Shown piece by piece: positions 33,388-45,217 of a stretch of DNA of 64,000 nucleotides. The first letter of the stretch is position 1. Every line of letters starts with the position of its first letter. This stretch comes from Lactarius indigo. Taxonomy: Eukaryota; Basidiomycota; Agaricomycetes; Russulales; Russulaceae. Location of the stretch: positions 62,001 to 126,000 of the forward strand of contig JAFKAC010000112.1 in NCBI GenBank assembly GCA_025766275.1, read 5' to 3'. A model generated the notes under the pieces. The model searched no databases. It saw only the letters and a program-made list of their open reading frames with translations, and had not been told where the DNA came from. The translations under genes and the position numbers were made by a program.

Positions 33388-35081
33388 TCAGAAATCGCCG
33401 CCCAGTGCATCTTCTTCGTCTATTTCGCCGTCCTGGATCTCCTTTGCTAGCTCCTTTTCCCGTTCCCGGGCTCCTTCGGCATCCGCGATATCCTTCCTAT
33501 GGGCATTAAGCGGGAAACGCATCGCCTGCAAGGGGGTGAACTTCCATTTAACACGCGCACTGCAAAGGCAACAACGTACCTTGACGCTCTGGTTATGCAA
33601 CTCCAAGCAATACCCAATGCGCCGCGAGAACATCTCGCTGACCTCAGGGCCATATCCCGTCTTCTGGCCACCACACTCCATCCAGCCCTTCTCGTGTACG
33701 ATGCGACCTTCAATAACGCCATCGCGGATCGCCTTACCGACGATGTACTCGGCGTCCTCCTCAGAATCGAGATGCAATTTGACGCATATGTCGCGCAGCG
33801 AGATACGGGAGTACGAGAGCGAGAGACGACGAATTCCCGTCTTGATTACGTTCTGCCGCAGCCGCGCGACGAGCGTGTAGGTCTTGTCGGCCTCAAAGCC
33901 AGCCGCGTGCGTCGAAAGCGTCGACTGGAATTGCGAAAGAGAGCCGGTGCGGACCGCTAACGTAGGTAATGTCAGCCTGGCGGAAAAGACCTGCACGACA
34001 AAAAGCGGACCTTTAACGATGTCAAAGTATCCACGTAATGCCTTCTCGAGCACGGGGTGCCGGAAAAGGCTGCGTTCGGGGATGTCGCCCATGAGGAGCT
34101 CTACCACCACGAACAGCTTGTGCACGGCTTGGTAAAATCCTGGTGCGAGTTTGGGTGCTGGTGCACGGCGGATCGCCTGTTGCAGGTTGGTGTGCGCCGC
34201 AGTATAGTCAAGCTGCACGGTCTTGATCCGACCGAGAAAGTAGTGGTAACGAGCATATTGCGAATTGGGAGCGGAGGCGGGGAAATTCGTTTTGGAGATC
34301 AGCTTGTCAGCTTGGTCGTAGAGGCTGTAATGGAGGTAACTGCGGAGAAGGCGGTTGATCAACGAGGCTTGCGTCTCGTCGTCGTGGCGGAGGGAAGCGG
34401 TTCGCTGGGCAGCAAGGAACAGGCTAAAGAGAGAGGTGTCAATGAAGAAAGGTATGGAGGTCAAAGTACGTACGGTCGTGCATCAGAGAGCTCGCCACCG
34501 AGCTCATAAGCACGTTCAAGCGCAAACCAGACCCTAGCCGCAATCGGGTCCAGGCTCCTGCAGTTCAGTGACTGTATCTTCTGTACGGTCTCGTTGGCGA
34601 GGTCGATGGCTTCGGAGTAGGTGCTTGGCGAGGTAAGGAGGTGGTGCAGGATGAGAAGGCGGAAGTAGATCTCGGTTTCGGGTACGGTCTCTGGCGGGGG
34701 TTTCGGCGGAGAAGCGGGATCGACCTCCATGGACTCGTCCGGAGGGGGTGCAGCAGGGAGCCACAAAAGTAGAGAGGCTCTCACCGGAGAATCTACAAGG
34801 GATGAGGAGCGTAGAATCCCAGGAGAAGGCACTCACGCACCATGAGGGTATACCTCCGAAACGGCATCCGATAGTGCCTTATCATCGAGACGCTTCCGGA
34901 GTGCGGTCAACGAGCGCAAGACACGGATAGTAAACCACGGCTCGAGAGTGGAGACGGCTCTCTCGATGAGCGTGACGTTGGATTTAATCTCGGAGACGGG
35001 TGAAGCTGGAGGCGGAGGGGTCGTTGTCTCATCCGCGGCATCGCCTTTGGTCTTCGCGTCCTTCATTTCGACATCGGCCAT
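33388..35081 (-). CDS. RPN3: 26S proteasome regulatory subunit Rpn3 (PSMD3)
   Basis: Five exons (35081-34841, 34792-34474, 34423-34011, 33956-33580, 33525-33388) give 495 residues, near the usual 500-530. The C-terminal PCI half is strongly conserved: F-E-A-D-K-T-Y-T-L, R-L-R-Q-N-V-I-K-T-G-I-R, S-L-S-Y-S-R-I-S-L-x-D-I, D-S-E-E-D-A-E-Y-I-V and A-I-R-D-G-V-I. The tail is acidic, as in Rpn3. Rpn3 is a scaffold subunit of the proteasome lid in nucleus and cytosol. The introns 34010-33957 and 33579-33526 are 54 nt each, multiples of three and free of stops, so the unspliced reading frame stays open through both. Splicing restores the family sequence (I-V-K-A-V-R-T-G and S-V-K-A-M-R-F-P). It is divergent from tRNA-Cys, about 100 bases away. 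Confidence 0.95.
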
Positions 35082-35183
35082 GGTGGATAGTTTGCTGCAG
35101 AGTTACGCGTCTACCCACGACGCGTCACTCTCTGCTAATATCGTCGGTCGAATTTAGCGGTATGTGTCAAGGCGAACAATAAC

Positions 35184-35255
35184 GACTCGGTAGCTCAGTG
35201 GTAGAGCATACGATTGCAGATCGTGCGGTCCCGTGTTCGAACCACGGTCGGGTCT
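35184..35255 (+). tRNA. tRNA-Cys (anticodon GCA)
   Basis: This folds as a full cloverleaf without an intron. Acceptor GACTCGG (35184-35190) pairs with TCGGGTC (35248-35254). The D arm has GCTC..GAGC. The anticodon stem TACGA/TCGTG encloses loop TTGCAGA, anticodon GCA. The T arm is CCGTG-TTCGAAC-CACGG. Position 73 is T, the identity base for cysteinyl-tRNA synthetase. A TTTTT run (35258-35262) right after can terminate Pol III. The internal A box (TAGCTCAGTGG) and B box (GTTCGAACC) are intact. Confidence 0.97.
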
Positions 35256-35262
35256 TATTTTT

Positions 35263-35751
35263 GCGGGTCACTAGTATTTTCCCGTCCTTCCAATCCGTAT
35301 CCTCACTTCCCTCCTCGCTTTCTTCCAAGGTACAGTTCGTCTTGTTTCTGTCGTTTAATTGTCCTTGACGCCGTACGTTCCCGGCATCAAGTTTCCAACG
35401 AGATGACCATCTTGATGACCATTCTGCTCGTCCTGTGTCGAATTGGTAGATGTCACGTCTGGAGAATCAGTTCATGGGAAGGCAATAGTGTATTATTTCT
35501 CTATAAATACAGAGAAATCTTGTGTGTGTAAACAAATTTGGGAGACACCACAGCCCGGAAAGCACCAAGGAAAGTTCCAAGGCTAGACCCAAGTATTAGA
35601 TGATCATTATATTACTGTAGTTAAATGATTGTCTGTGAATAATATTGCGGAGACGGGAGCATACGCTCTACTCTGATCCGACCACCAACCGCTCACGCGT
35701 CCCCGTAATACTAATTTCCTACTGCACTGAATCCCAATATTATATGAGCAC
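35263..35751. other. Spacer between tRNA-Cys and the Cys-rich protein gene
   Basis: AT-rich sequence with only short open frames; no gene or repeat recognised. It probably contains the 3' untranslated region of the minus-strand gene on the right. Confidence 0.5.
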
Positions 35752-37620
35752 CTATGCACGTCGATTCAACCTGGGCGACGAGCGCAATCCAAACCTACTT
35801 GCGGGTTTTGTCTCGGATTTCCGGCTGGCCGGCGGACTGTGTTGAACTGCCGAGTAGTTAGATGAATACGAGATGAATACGAGACTCCAAATAGGAAAGA
35901 GTACTTACCAACTCGCCCTGGTGCTGCGGAAACGGCATGGTAGCCGCACAGCATGAGGACCATCTTCTTCAGATCGTCCTGGGTCCGCTCAAGCGCGGCC
36001 AGGATCTCTACCTGCTTTGCCTGGTGTCCCTTAATGGCGGAGATATCGGTATCCGTTCTGTCGAGGCGCACATTCAATGCAATGAGGCTGGCTTCTATTG
36101 CTGAAAGGCGGGAGTTGGTGTCCACCGCTGGCGGGGCAGCTAAGGAAGGGTCAGCATTTGTACTATACAATGGAAGGCGTGTTGCCCTACCATTGGGGCC
36201 TATTGCACGTCCGTGCCCCGCACCCGCACCCATCGCCACTGTACCTTCTAAGAGAACTGGGGGATCGCAATCTCATAAGGACATAAAATAAGTCAATTTA
36301 GATGTACCTGGAACATCGTCCGCCTGGACCGCCGGCGCGCCACTCGCAGGTCGTGCAGGGACGTTTGTCACATCCGCTATGGGATTGTCAGGGATGTCGT
36401 GATAGACTTGGAGCATCGCTGGATTACCTTGGACATGGCGGGGCCCCTGGGGCATGCACTGGAACCAGTTAGTGATTTCGGTCTGCCATACTCTGGTGGT
36501 GCGGCAGGCCGTTTTCCTTCTGGCACAAGTCTTGCAGGCGAAGGACTTTCGAGCATCCCACTGTGGCTCGCAGACGGGTACGTTCCTCTGCTTGCACACA
36601 TCGCAGCGGTCCTATACAGAGGGTGAGCATGCAGAAATATACGAATGTTTACGTTTTTTACTGAGACTTACCTCCCCTCTTGCCACCCACAGTTCAACTG
36701 GCTCATCATCACTCCCCTCATTGTCGAGGTCGTCTCCAAGGCGGCGGCGCTGCTTGGGAGGAGCATCCGGGGATTGAAAACGTACACGGTAGGCGACGGC
36801 CTTTCCTGACTTCCAGGGGGTAATCTCAGTTACTCCATCATCGTCTTCATCTGATACCTCCTCGACCTGATCCACGGCCGCAGCAGAGCGCTTGGTGCCA
36901 CGAGGCAGTTGGTCGTAGGGTGGAGGATTGAAATCCGTGTTGGGATCAAGGGGCACGGGAGCCTTGTCCTTGGTCTTCCCCTTGTTCGACCGACCTGAGT
37001 GGGGCGACGCGTTATGGAGGAGATGCGGGCGGGCGTACGGGACGTGACGGCGACGGCGACGGCGAAGGTCGTGTAAGAACTATAAGTACTCTCTGGGAGG
37101 CAACACAATCACTCACCTTCACGTTGCTTCGCATCTGTCTTCCACCAATGCTGCACCCTAGGAATACGATCCACGAGCGTCGACAGATCGGTGGAATAGA
37201 AAACAGGGGGCTGGTTTGGATCTCTCTTCGCCAGATTTGCGCAACTCTTCTTGATAGACTCAAGTGAGATGTCTTCGAGCTTTGGGGACCTGCCTCCACA
37301 CGCCGTGCGCCTCCACCTTTTACCAACGATCGTAAGCACCGGGTGGATGCGGTGGGGCGCCTCTTGAGTTGATGGATATTCCCTGGAGATGTCGGTGACC
37401 AATTGCTGTTGCGGCGCAGATTAGCATTTCAATGGAGTAAAGGAAGAAAGAAGCGCACCAATTCACCAGATGTCTTCTCAGCATAGTAGAGGGAGTCACC
37501 CCCCGGATTGTACGCCAAATAATTAAGGGCTGCACACAAACGGGCAGCTGGAAGGATCAGCATTGACTCGGCCTCAGTTAAACCTCTGAGATCGTGTGTG
37601 TCAGACCTCTGCGACGCCAT
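35752..37620 (-). CDS. Cys-rich zinc-cluster-like protein with coiled coil
   Basis: Seven exons (37620-37459, 37405-37117, 36994-36672, 36611-36308, 36256-36191, 36139-35909, 35846-35752) keep phase and give 489 residues. The N-terminus has no recognised domain. An acidic stretch (V-S-D-E-D-D-D-G) precedes a C-D-V-C..C..C-K-T-C..C array of basic character (residues about 260-290), with spacing like two half zinc clusters. This is like, but not identical to, fungal Zn2Cys6 proteins. A predicted coiled coil (S-R-L-S-A-I-E-A-S-L.., about residues 390-450) and a basic Ser/Pro-rich tail follow. A nuclear DNA-binding or scaffold role is plausible but inferred. Similar Cys-rich proteins are frequent as unnamed proteins in agaricomycetes. 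Confidence 0.7.
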
Positions 37621-38650
37621 CGCACTGAGAATGAGCTTTCAGAGTGCAACGCGAACGAAAAGTTTTCTTTTTTCTTTTTTTTTTTTGGAAGGGGCTTTTA
37701 TTTTCGGTAGATTCTTCGACTAAATACTTACTGTAATAATAAATTGCTAACAGTAATGGGGGCAGTGCGTGCATACCCGAGTCTTCGCTCTGGGTTTTGT
37801 GTTGTTGCACTGCTTGTTTTGTCGCTGCGCTCTTCTAGCTGTTACGAACCTTTGGTGCGTTGTCCCCATCTATAGTCATTCACTGCGAGTTAGTCCAGTT
37901 GGCTCTTACAGCTATTCTTCCGGAGTGTGGATTTGATTTTCATGCAGTGGGTATCTGAGTCACTTCAAGGAGTCCGAACGAAAGGGATTCCATCGATTAG
38001 CTATGACCAATATAGCTCGCATAGCCCAGCATGAATTTTCGACCCAGCATTTCGGACGTCCGAACTGAAAGCTACGTTATTGCCCGCCAATGAGACTATA
38101 CAGTCACTGAGTGTATTTGCCCTTGCCACCCGACTCATCATCAACATGACCTCTGTGGAGCGTGATACGGCCCCATGTACGACTATGGAGATGACGACGC
38201 CGGACACCGAGGGAAAAATGCACAACCGAAGAAGTCTTGCTCATAGTAGTACTAATGTGGCACGAGGGATAGATGTATCTTCGGAGGAGCGTTGCCTGAA
38301 AGAGGGCCGGGGGGCATCGAAGACTTCCACGGAGGTAACCAGACGGTCAGTTGTAGCTGCTGGAGAGAGGGCGGCGTGAGTAAAAGAATAAGATGAGGTG
38401 GTTATGAATGATTGGAGTGAAGTGACACGGATTCGTACGGTTGAAGTTGAGAAAGCGCCTTCACTCAGACACTCATTCCTGAACGCGAATGCCATCGTTT
38501 AACTTGAAATGACACCAAAGAGAGAAGTGAGAGAAAACATACGCTGAGTCCCTGGCCAACAGGCTGTGAACATGTGACCTTGCGTGACCTGACGTGGCTT
38601 GTTACCGTTTCCCCAATTGACCATCGTCATCGACACTGACTTTCACTGGC
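37621..38650. other. Spacer with unassigned open frames
   Basis: A T-rich run (about 37666-37686) lies just upstream of the Cys-rich protein gene. Two minus-strand frames (38495-38241 and 38225-38001) and one opposing plus frame (38080-38379) have no recognisable motif, and it is not possible to say which, if any, is translated. The last about 150 bases precede the SWP1 start and probably include its promoter. Confidence 0.4.
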
Positions 38651-38657
38651 ACATCAC

Positions 38658-39678
38658 ATGGGCCCTCAAATCCTCCTTTCGGTCCTTTTTTGCCTCATCG
38701 CCGCCGCACATGCTGGCCAACTATCCCTCCAATCCCCCAAGCTGACTGTTATTGGACCCGACGGGGGTAAACTGCGTTCAGAACCGTACGCGAAATGCCC
38801 ATAATCTGTGACCCCATACTAAATCGGACGTCCAAACAGGATTTCTCTCCAAAAACGCGCAGACCCCGTCGTCTTGGGCGCGAGCGATACCCTGAAGCTC
38901 ACTTTCCAAGTTACAGACCAGACGACCGACAGCGGCGTGCAGCCGCACCAGACCTTCCTGCGTTTCTTCGACTCGACGACGGGCGAAGAGGGCATCCAGC
39001 CCGTCAAAGTCACGCCTTCCGGCAAGGCGAAATTCGAACTGGTGCGTCCTTTCCTCCTCTCGCCCCGCTCTAACTAACCTCAAAAAAAAATTCCCCGCAG
39101 AACATGGCCAAACCACCGAGTTCTCTCCCGCCTTCCGGCGCAGCCCCGCTCCGCGTCTCCCTTCTCCTCGGCTCTTTCGTGCACAGCCCTGCCGCGCTCG
39201 ACCTTTTCGACCTCCACGTCCCGCCATCCGCGCCTGCGCCCGTGCACCCAGACGAGTCGTTCTACCACCCGCGCCCCGAGCTCGCACATACGTTCCGCCC
39301 TGAGCCGAAGCTACCCCCTCGCTTCGTCTCGGCCTTTTTCGCCGCGCTCGTCCTCGCCCCGTGGGTTGTTCTCTTTGGTCTGGTGCGTGTATCGATCGAA
39401 CCCCGGGCCTTTATGTATCGCTGATTCACGCCCTCTTCTTGCGCGCGACTACACAGTGGGGTGCTGTTAAGCCGAGCGTGCCTCACCTTTTATCGCCGAG
39501 CATTCTTTCTTTTGTCCTCTCTCTCGCTCTCATCGAGGGCTTATTGCTTTGGTATTGGGTCGAACTTCGTCTCGGTCATATCCTTTTATATGGTTCTGGC
39601 GCTGCCACACTCGCCCTCCTCACTGGTAAGCAGGCACTCGTGGGCATCGCTGCGCGCAGGACTGGCAGCAGCAAGTAA
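38658..39678 (+). CDS. SWP1: Oligosaccharyltransferase subunit Swp1 / ribophorin II
   Basis: Four exons (38658-38785, 38840-39041, 39101-39382, 39457-39678) total 834 nt, a 277-residue protein, close to yeast Swp1 (286). A signal peptide (M-G-P-Q-I-L-L-S-V-L-F) is followed by a lumenal beta-rich domain. At the end are three hydrophobic segments: F-F-A-A-L-V-L-A-P-W-V-V-L-F-G-L, then I-L-S-F-V-L-S-L-A-L-I, then L-G-H-I-L-L-Y-G-S-G-A. The block H-P-R-P-E-L-x-H-T-F-R-P-E just before the first membrane helix is characteristic of ribophorin II. The protein sits in the ER membrane as part of the complex that transfers glycans to Asn. It is convergent with the GH47 gene, with 105 bases between stops. 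Confidence 0.9.
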
Positions 39679-39783
39679 AAATGTTGCCGTAATCTATCTC
39701 ATATTGCACATCAATTTTTTTGTTACTCAAAAAATGGAATCCATTCAGTGATCCCCACATGTCCATGTACAGTCAGAGGGTAT

Positions 39784-42266
39784 CTAATGACTATGTGTTC
39801 TATGTCCAGCACGAAACTTGGACAGTGTTCGGCGGCGAGTGCCCTGGAGCACGCTATTCAAAATGTCTCCTACAATGTTGGACTTCGGGCTGGGTTGAGG
39901 AATTGGTCCTGGTTTGTAGACAAACTTTTCGGTGGTTGACGGTCGCAGCTGGCCGCTCCTGAGGGAGCTCTCCTCCTGCGGGGCGAGCAAAGGGTGAGCC
40001 TCCGTGTTGAAAACATCTATGATCGATCAAATACAGTTCAGCTTACGAGCTCATGAAGTGCTCACAATCGTTGAGGCTGATATGGCTTGGCTCATCGAAT
40101 GTCAGGTAGCTGCAACGAGAACGAGCGCCGATCAACCTCTATCTAAGGGCAGCCGAGCAAAAAAGCACGCACAGATACTTCAATACTTCTGCGAACCAGA
40201 AGCTCTGAGTTCGGTCGATTTTTGTTGTGTGTTGGTCGTTGACATCGTCGATCCCTGCGAAACCCCCAGTGGAAACTTTGAGATACTTATTGAAGTTCTT
40301 TACAGCGCTCCTGGCACGATCTATGTACTTTCGGTCTCCGGTCACGCGCCAAGCATAGAAATTACTTTCCAAGACCTCTGGGCGTTGAATATAATCCGAG
40401 CTGGTAATATAGTATCCGTGCTGGCCATAAAATAATACTTGTTCCGGCGTCACGCCGTTGGCAATTTCGGTATCCTTGGTCACGTAGGCGAATGCTTCCG
40501 GGCCAATCCCCGTGCTATGATAGAGCAATTTTGGATGGGAATTAATGTGGCTGAGACACAGGCTGTTGCTTACGCGTCTTTTGCATAGGTATTCCAGCAG
40601 GCGTCGTTTAACTCCAGGGCCAAATCAACGATTGTTTGGTTATCGAGTAGCTTGCCGCCTGGATGGTCGTGGTAAATATTCGAGAACCGGTGTCCCTACA
40701 AATACTCACCCAGCATCCAGTTTCCTGCATGGAAACAGGCAAGATGTGAGCCCACAGGTCGGATCGATCTAGTATCATCAAAATCTGCCAAGTACACATG
40801 GTTTCCGACGGTAGACGTCTGGCCGAGACATCCGTCTGTAAGAGGGGAGAACCAAGGATTAGACGAAACTTACCTTCATCAGAGACTTGATGGACGAGTC
40901 GACGGCTGTGAACCAAGAATCTGCGAATATGGTATCGGTCGTGTTCGGAAGACGAGCGTATTTGATCAGATACTCGAAGTAACTGTCTGAACCACCTCCC
41001 CAGGTCTACGGAAGGCCGGTAAGTTGGACGGCAGGCAGAGAGATCAATTATACCACCTATATATCCTCCGACGGGCTTGCCTGTTGAAGGATCAATGCCT
41101 TGTGCAGGAAGACCTTCCATGGAGAAAGTATGAGCACTTCCCTTCCTGACCAACTTTCAACTCACCTGGGAGTGGGGCAGGCTGATGAAGGGTCAGTAGA
41201 TGGCACGCGCTTTGTCTGTCGGACTCACGTTACTTGCTATTCTCCGGGCTGCTCCCTCTGCAAGCTGCCTGTACTTATCATCCCTGGTATACTGACTAAG
41301 GCGTGCCCACTCCAAGGTGAGCTGAGCGAGGTAAGTACCAGAATTGTGTCAGTTGCATTAACACATACCGTGCCTGCTTCAGCGATATTTGACTGCTCAA
41401 GAGCCCATCAATATTTGGGCATAGGAGTAAGGCAAATCTTACAGTAGCTTTGACAGGCAAACTGGTGTTGAAGTCCACAAAGCCATATGGGATATCGTTT
41501 CCCTGAAACAATTAAAACAGGGTACCGTCGCACCTAAAGGCCACCGTACTAACCTGGACCCAAGCCGCGGAGAGCTTGTCGGCAAGTTGCTTTGCTTTAT
41601 CTATTAGAAACTGATCCTCCCGACCGTTTAGTTCGTACGCGCTCAGAAGGCCGCCAATGTATCGAATGGTGCTCTCGAAAACGCTAGGTATCAGAGGCCA
41701 GATTAGTGCGCGTGCACGCGCGTAGCCTCGATGATCATACCTGACGGTATCTGTGGTGTTGGACTTCGAAAAATCAATCTTATTTTTAACGAAATCGAGG
41801 GCTTCATTGAATTGTGGCTGCAGGGCCCTTGTGAGAACGTAACTTTGAAAAGTGGAAGGGTATTGGCCTACAGTCAGTCCCATGATTTTCTACAAGGGCG
41901 CGTGCATTAGCAGGACAACACGCTTTACGGGAGTGGAAGGGTGCTTGCCATGGTGGTCATCGCGTCGACTATTGTGGCGCCCCAACCGTTACGCGGGTCC
42001 AAAGGCTTTTTGCTCAATGGCGCGACCTCGTCGTGACCAAATGCATACGCACTGTCAATAGGCCAAAATCAACCAGTAAACTGAAAACTCTACTCAATAA
42101 ACACTGACTGGTACACGCTGTAGCTATCGGTGAATATCTTGACGACGTCTGCGAGGTCCTGTGTTGTGTTATAAGGGAGTGTGAGGCCGGGGTCCTGCAC
42201 CTGAGCAGCCCGAGCGGCGAAAGAGAGAAAAAGGAGTGACGAAAAGAATGTGAGTGTTACTCTCAT
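39784..42266 (-). CDS. GH47 alpha-1,2-mannosidase, copy 1
   Basis: Many-exon class I mannosidase starting at 42266 with a signal peptide (M-R-V-T-L-T-F-F..A-A-R-A). GH47 landmarks in order: F-G-H-D-E-V-A-P-L-S, N-G-W-G-A-T-I-V-D-A-M-T-T-M, V-F-E-S-T-I-R-Y-I-G-G-L, L-T-L-E-W-A-R-L-S-Q, G-G-G-S-D-S-Y-F-E-Y-L-I-K, R-P-E-V-L-E-S-N-F-Y-A-W-R, S-F-W-F-A-E-V-L-K-Y-L and V-F-N-T-E-A-H-P (its Thr binds calcium). Such enzymes trim alpha-1,2-linked mannose from N-glycans, in the secretory pathway or outside the cell. The intron after D-A-M-T-T-M appears to have a GC donor. A 54-nt intron after M-G-L-T is open and in frame. The C-terminus runs about 60 basic, Ser/Pro-rich residues past N-T-E-A-H-P. One splice site near 41045 could not be fitted to the expected phase. 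Confidence 0.8.
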
Positions 42267-42869
42267 AGTAACGGTCTAAAGTCCACAGCTGACGAAGCTA
42301 GCGTGCACGAGACAGCCATTTTATACGACGATGATATGAGCTAGGAAGTGACTAGCCTTAACTAGGACACAGTATATCTAAATATGGCAGACGTCATTTC
42401 AAATTAGAGGATCGCTCGGGAGATGGGCTTCGCCGAGTAACTTCGATTACAAACATTGACGTCACAAATTTTCCTTCGAGCGCACGCCTAGCACGGCTGT
42501 GCGCACCCCAGCGACCATCAGAGAGACAAAAGGGTGTTTAGTATTCGTAGTCACGATGTTGCTACTGTGAGCGTTAGATTTTAGCCTGAGTCAATGGCTG
42601 GTCTCTGTGGCGTCCTCGCCTGTGTCGCTTGCGTCTCTGACAGCGCTTAACTATATTTGATCTTCAGTGACATGTGCCACCTGCTTCCGCTTCTCGCGTT
42701 GCTGGGTGACTCCCGAATTCGTTCTAGGGCCAACAAATCTACAGTAGCCTGCGAGTCTAATAGTCATATGTAACATTGTTGTGATTTCTCCCATCCTCCC
42801 CCTCATCCTCATACGCCGTGAGCTTCCTGGTCTTTCTACGGTGGGAAGAGACTCCAGCGTGAGACAAGC

Positions 42870-45217
42870 CTAGCGGCGATACCGGCCACTGCCATATACT
42901 GCCTTGGCCGGTGGTGCTAAGAATGGATGCGCCTCTGTATTAAAAACGTCTTGACGGGGCGTGAGCTAAAAGTAATTCAGGACTCTAATATGATTATGCG
43001 CACATTCATCGAGACTGATGTGATTTGGGTCATCGAAGGTGAGATATCTATGGGAATGGAACCACCTACGTGAGACAGATCATAGTATTTCGGTAGCAGG
43101 GATTTTACTTACAGGTACTTGAGCACCTCCGCAAACCAAAAACTCTCCGTTTCGTCGACCCTCGGAGTTGTACGGTCATTGACGTCATAAATCCCTGCGT
43201 AGCCCGGCTGCGTGGATAAAATTTTGTTGAAACTGGCAATCGCAGTCCGAGCACGTTTCAGGTACGTAACGTTTCCGGTCACACGCCACGCGTAGAAGTT
43301 GCTTTCAAGCACTTCCGGACGCTGAACGTAGAATGGGTCGGTGATGTAGAAACCATGTCGGTTATAAAACGCTAGTTGTGCAGCAGAGGGATTGCCATTT
43401 CCACTGAAGTTTCCGTCTGCGGAACTGAATGCAAATGCCTCTGGGCCAATGCCAGTTCTAAGATTAGCTCGGTGAGCGTGAATTCACAGCGCGCTATATC
43501 CATACGTACGCGTCACTCGTGTAAGTGTTCCAACAACCATCGTTCAGCTGTAAAGCAAGTCGGACGATAGTATCATTATTAGTCAATTTTCCACCTGCCC
43601 GATGAACTTAAATATGGGAAAAGAGGCTGTAAAAATAAGAATACCGAGCAGCCAGTTCCCGGCATAGAAGCAAGCGAGATGAGACCCTACATGCCGGATC
43701 CGTCCTTTGCTGTCATAGTCCGCCAGATATACGTGGTTCCCCACAGCAGACGTCTTCCCAGTTGTCAGCTATTCGGCCAAGTAGAAATCCATAGATTTTC
43801 TGACCTTGATCAGAGTTCTTATAGATGTATCAACTGCCGCTGACCATGAGTCCGCGAACGTGTTATCGTTCGTGTTCGTCAGTCGTGCGTACTTGATGAG
43901 GTATTCGAAATAGCTATCAGATCCCCCGCCCCAGCTCTGGAAACGGACTTGAGCAGGCGTTTGCGTTTCGAGTCGACCGTCATACCACGTATCCGCCGAC
44001 GGGAAGACCAGTGGTGGGGGCTATAGCTTGGGCAGGAAGGCCTGAGTGTGTGAGTGCATAGGTCCGGAAATGTTCACTTTATTTGAGTGAATCTTACCTG
44101 GAAGAGGCGCTGACTAATTGACGCATTAGAGGCCAGAGATACGGCCGGATAATCGAATGGGCTCACGTTGGCCATTATCTTGAGCACTGAATCTTCCACC
44201 AATTTTCTGTAAGTGTCGTTTCCGGTATAGTTGCTTAGACGGGACCACTCCAAGGTGAGCTAAAGGCGGTGTCAGCCTGCTGACAGGCACTATCAAAGTC
44301 GCGACTCACAGTCCCAGCTTCTGCGATATTTGACTGCATTTATCGACGTCAGTGCGCGTTAAGTCTGTCGTGCAAGGACGCACAGTTTCGTTGACCACCG
44401 TGTTAGTACTGAAGTCCAGGTGGCCGAAGGGAACGACATTTCCCTGGAACATCATCTTGAGGTCACCGTGGTCTCAATTAGTGCTTTCAATGCACTCACT
44501 TTGGACCACGCAAGCGACAAGCGATCGGCGAAGCTGCTTCGCTTTGTCAACAAGGAAGTAAGTGTTGCTTCCCACTGAGCTCGTACGCGCTAATGAGTCC
44601 TCCAACGTAACGAATGGTGACTCTCAAACACGCTACGGGACGTCAATAGCGCCTGAAACTACATAGGTCGTTTGGGTATTTACCTGACAGTGTCGGTGGT
44701 GTTCGAATTGGTGAAAGTCAATGTGTTGCGTGAAATTGAGCGCTTCGTCGAAGAAGTCCTAGGTAATACGTGATATCGATCAAAAAGCGCAAGAAAAGCG
44801 ACAGAAAACAATTACTGTCAAGCCCATGATGTACTGGTAAGGTCGTGGGGTCAGCAAAAGGGACAGAGAGACAAGATACAACAAAGTTAAACAAACCATC
44901 GTAGACATCGCGTCTACTACGGAAGCACCCCACCCGTTGAGAGGGTCCAGTGGTTCTTGGCTTAATGGAGCCACTTCATCATGACCCCATGCAAATTCCC
45001 TGGGAAAAACATCACACGTTCGGCATTGGGAACCACGCCTCTGAAGCCCCGGCACTTACCTGTAGGTGCTATAGCTGTCGTTGAAAATCTGGACGACCGA
45101 TGCGCGGTCAGCGGCAGCGCTGGCCGGGACCGTAAGACCAGGAAGCTGTACAGAGCCCGCCTTCACGGCAGCAGGGGTGGAGACGAGGCCAATAATCGTC
45201 AAACAAGCCAGCAACAT
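42870..45217 (-). pseudogene. GH47 alpha-1,2-mannosidase, copy 2, with clustered frameshifts
   Basis: Start at 45217 with a signal peptide (M-L-L-A-C-L-T-I-I-G-L). It has the same landmarks as copy 1: G-H-D-E-V-A-P-L-S, G-W-G-A-S-V-V-D-A-M-S-T-M, L-T-L-E-W-S-R-L, G-G-G-S-D-S-Y-F-E-Y-L, R-P-E-V-L-E-S-N-F-Y-A-W-R, S-F-W-F-A-E-V-L-K-Y-L and V-F-N-T-E-A-H-P. It ends shortly after this, at 42870. Two exons at about 44490-44755 differ from copy 1 by four single-base insertions (near 44714, 44619, 44572 and 44538), each shifting frame. All other exons join cleanly. Either this is a very young pseudogene or the assembly has a local error patch; in the second case it is a working gene. Tandem paralogue of copy 1, same strand, about 600 bases apart. 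Confidence 0.75.

Noticed and set aside
39784..45217. The two secreted glycosidases as GH76 endo-mannanases
   Set aside because: The signal peptide and mannan context first suggested GH76, but G-H-D-E-V-A-P-L-S, G-W-G-A-x-V-V/I-D-A-M and V-F-N-T-E-A-H-P are GH47 signatures.
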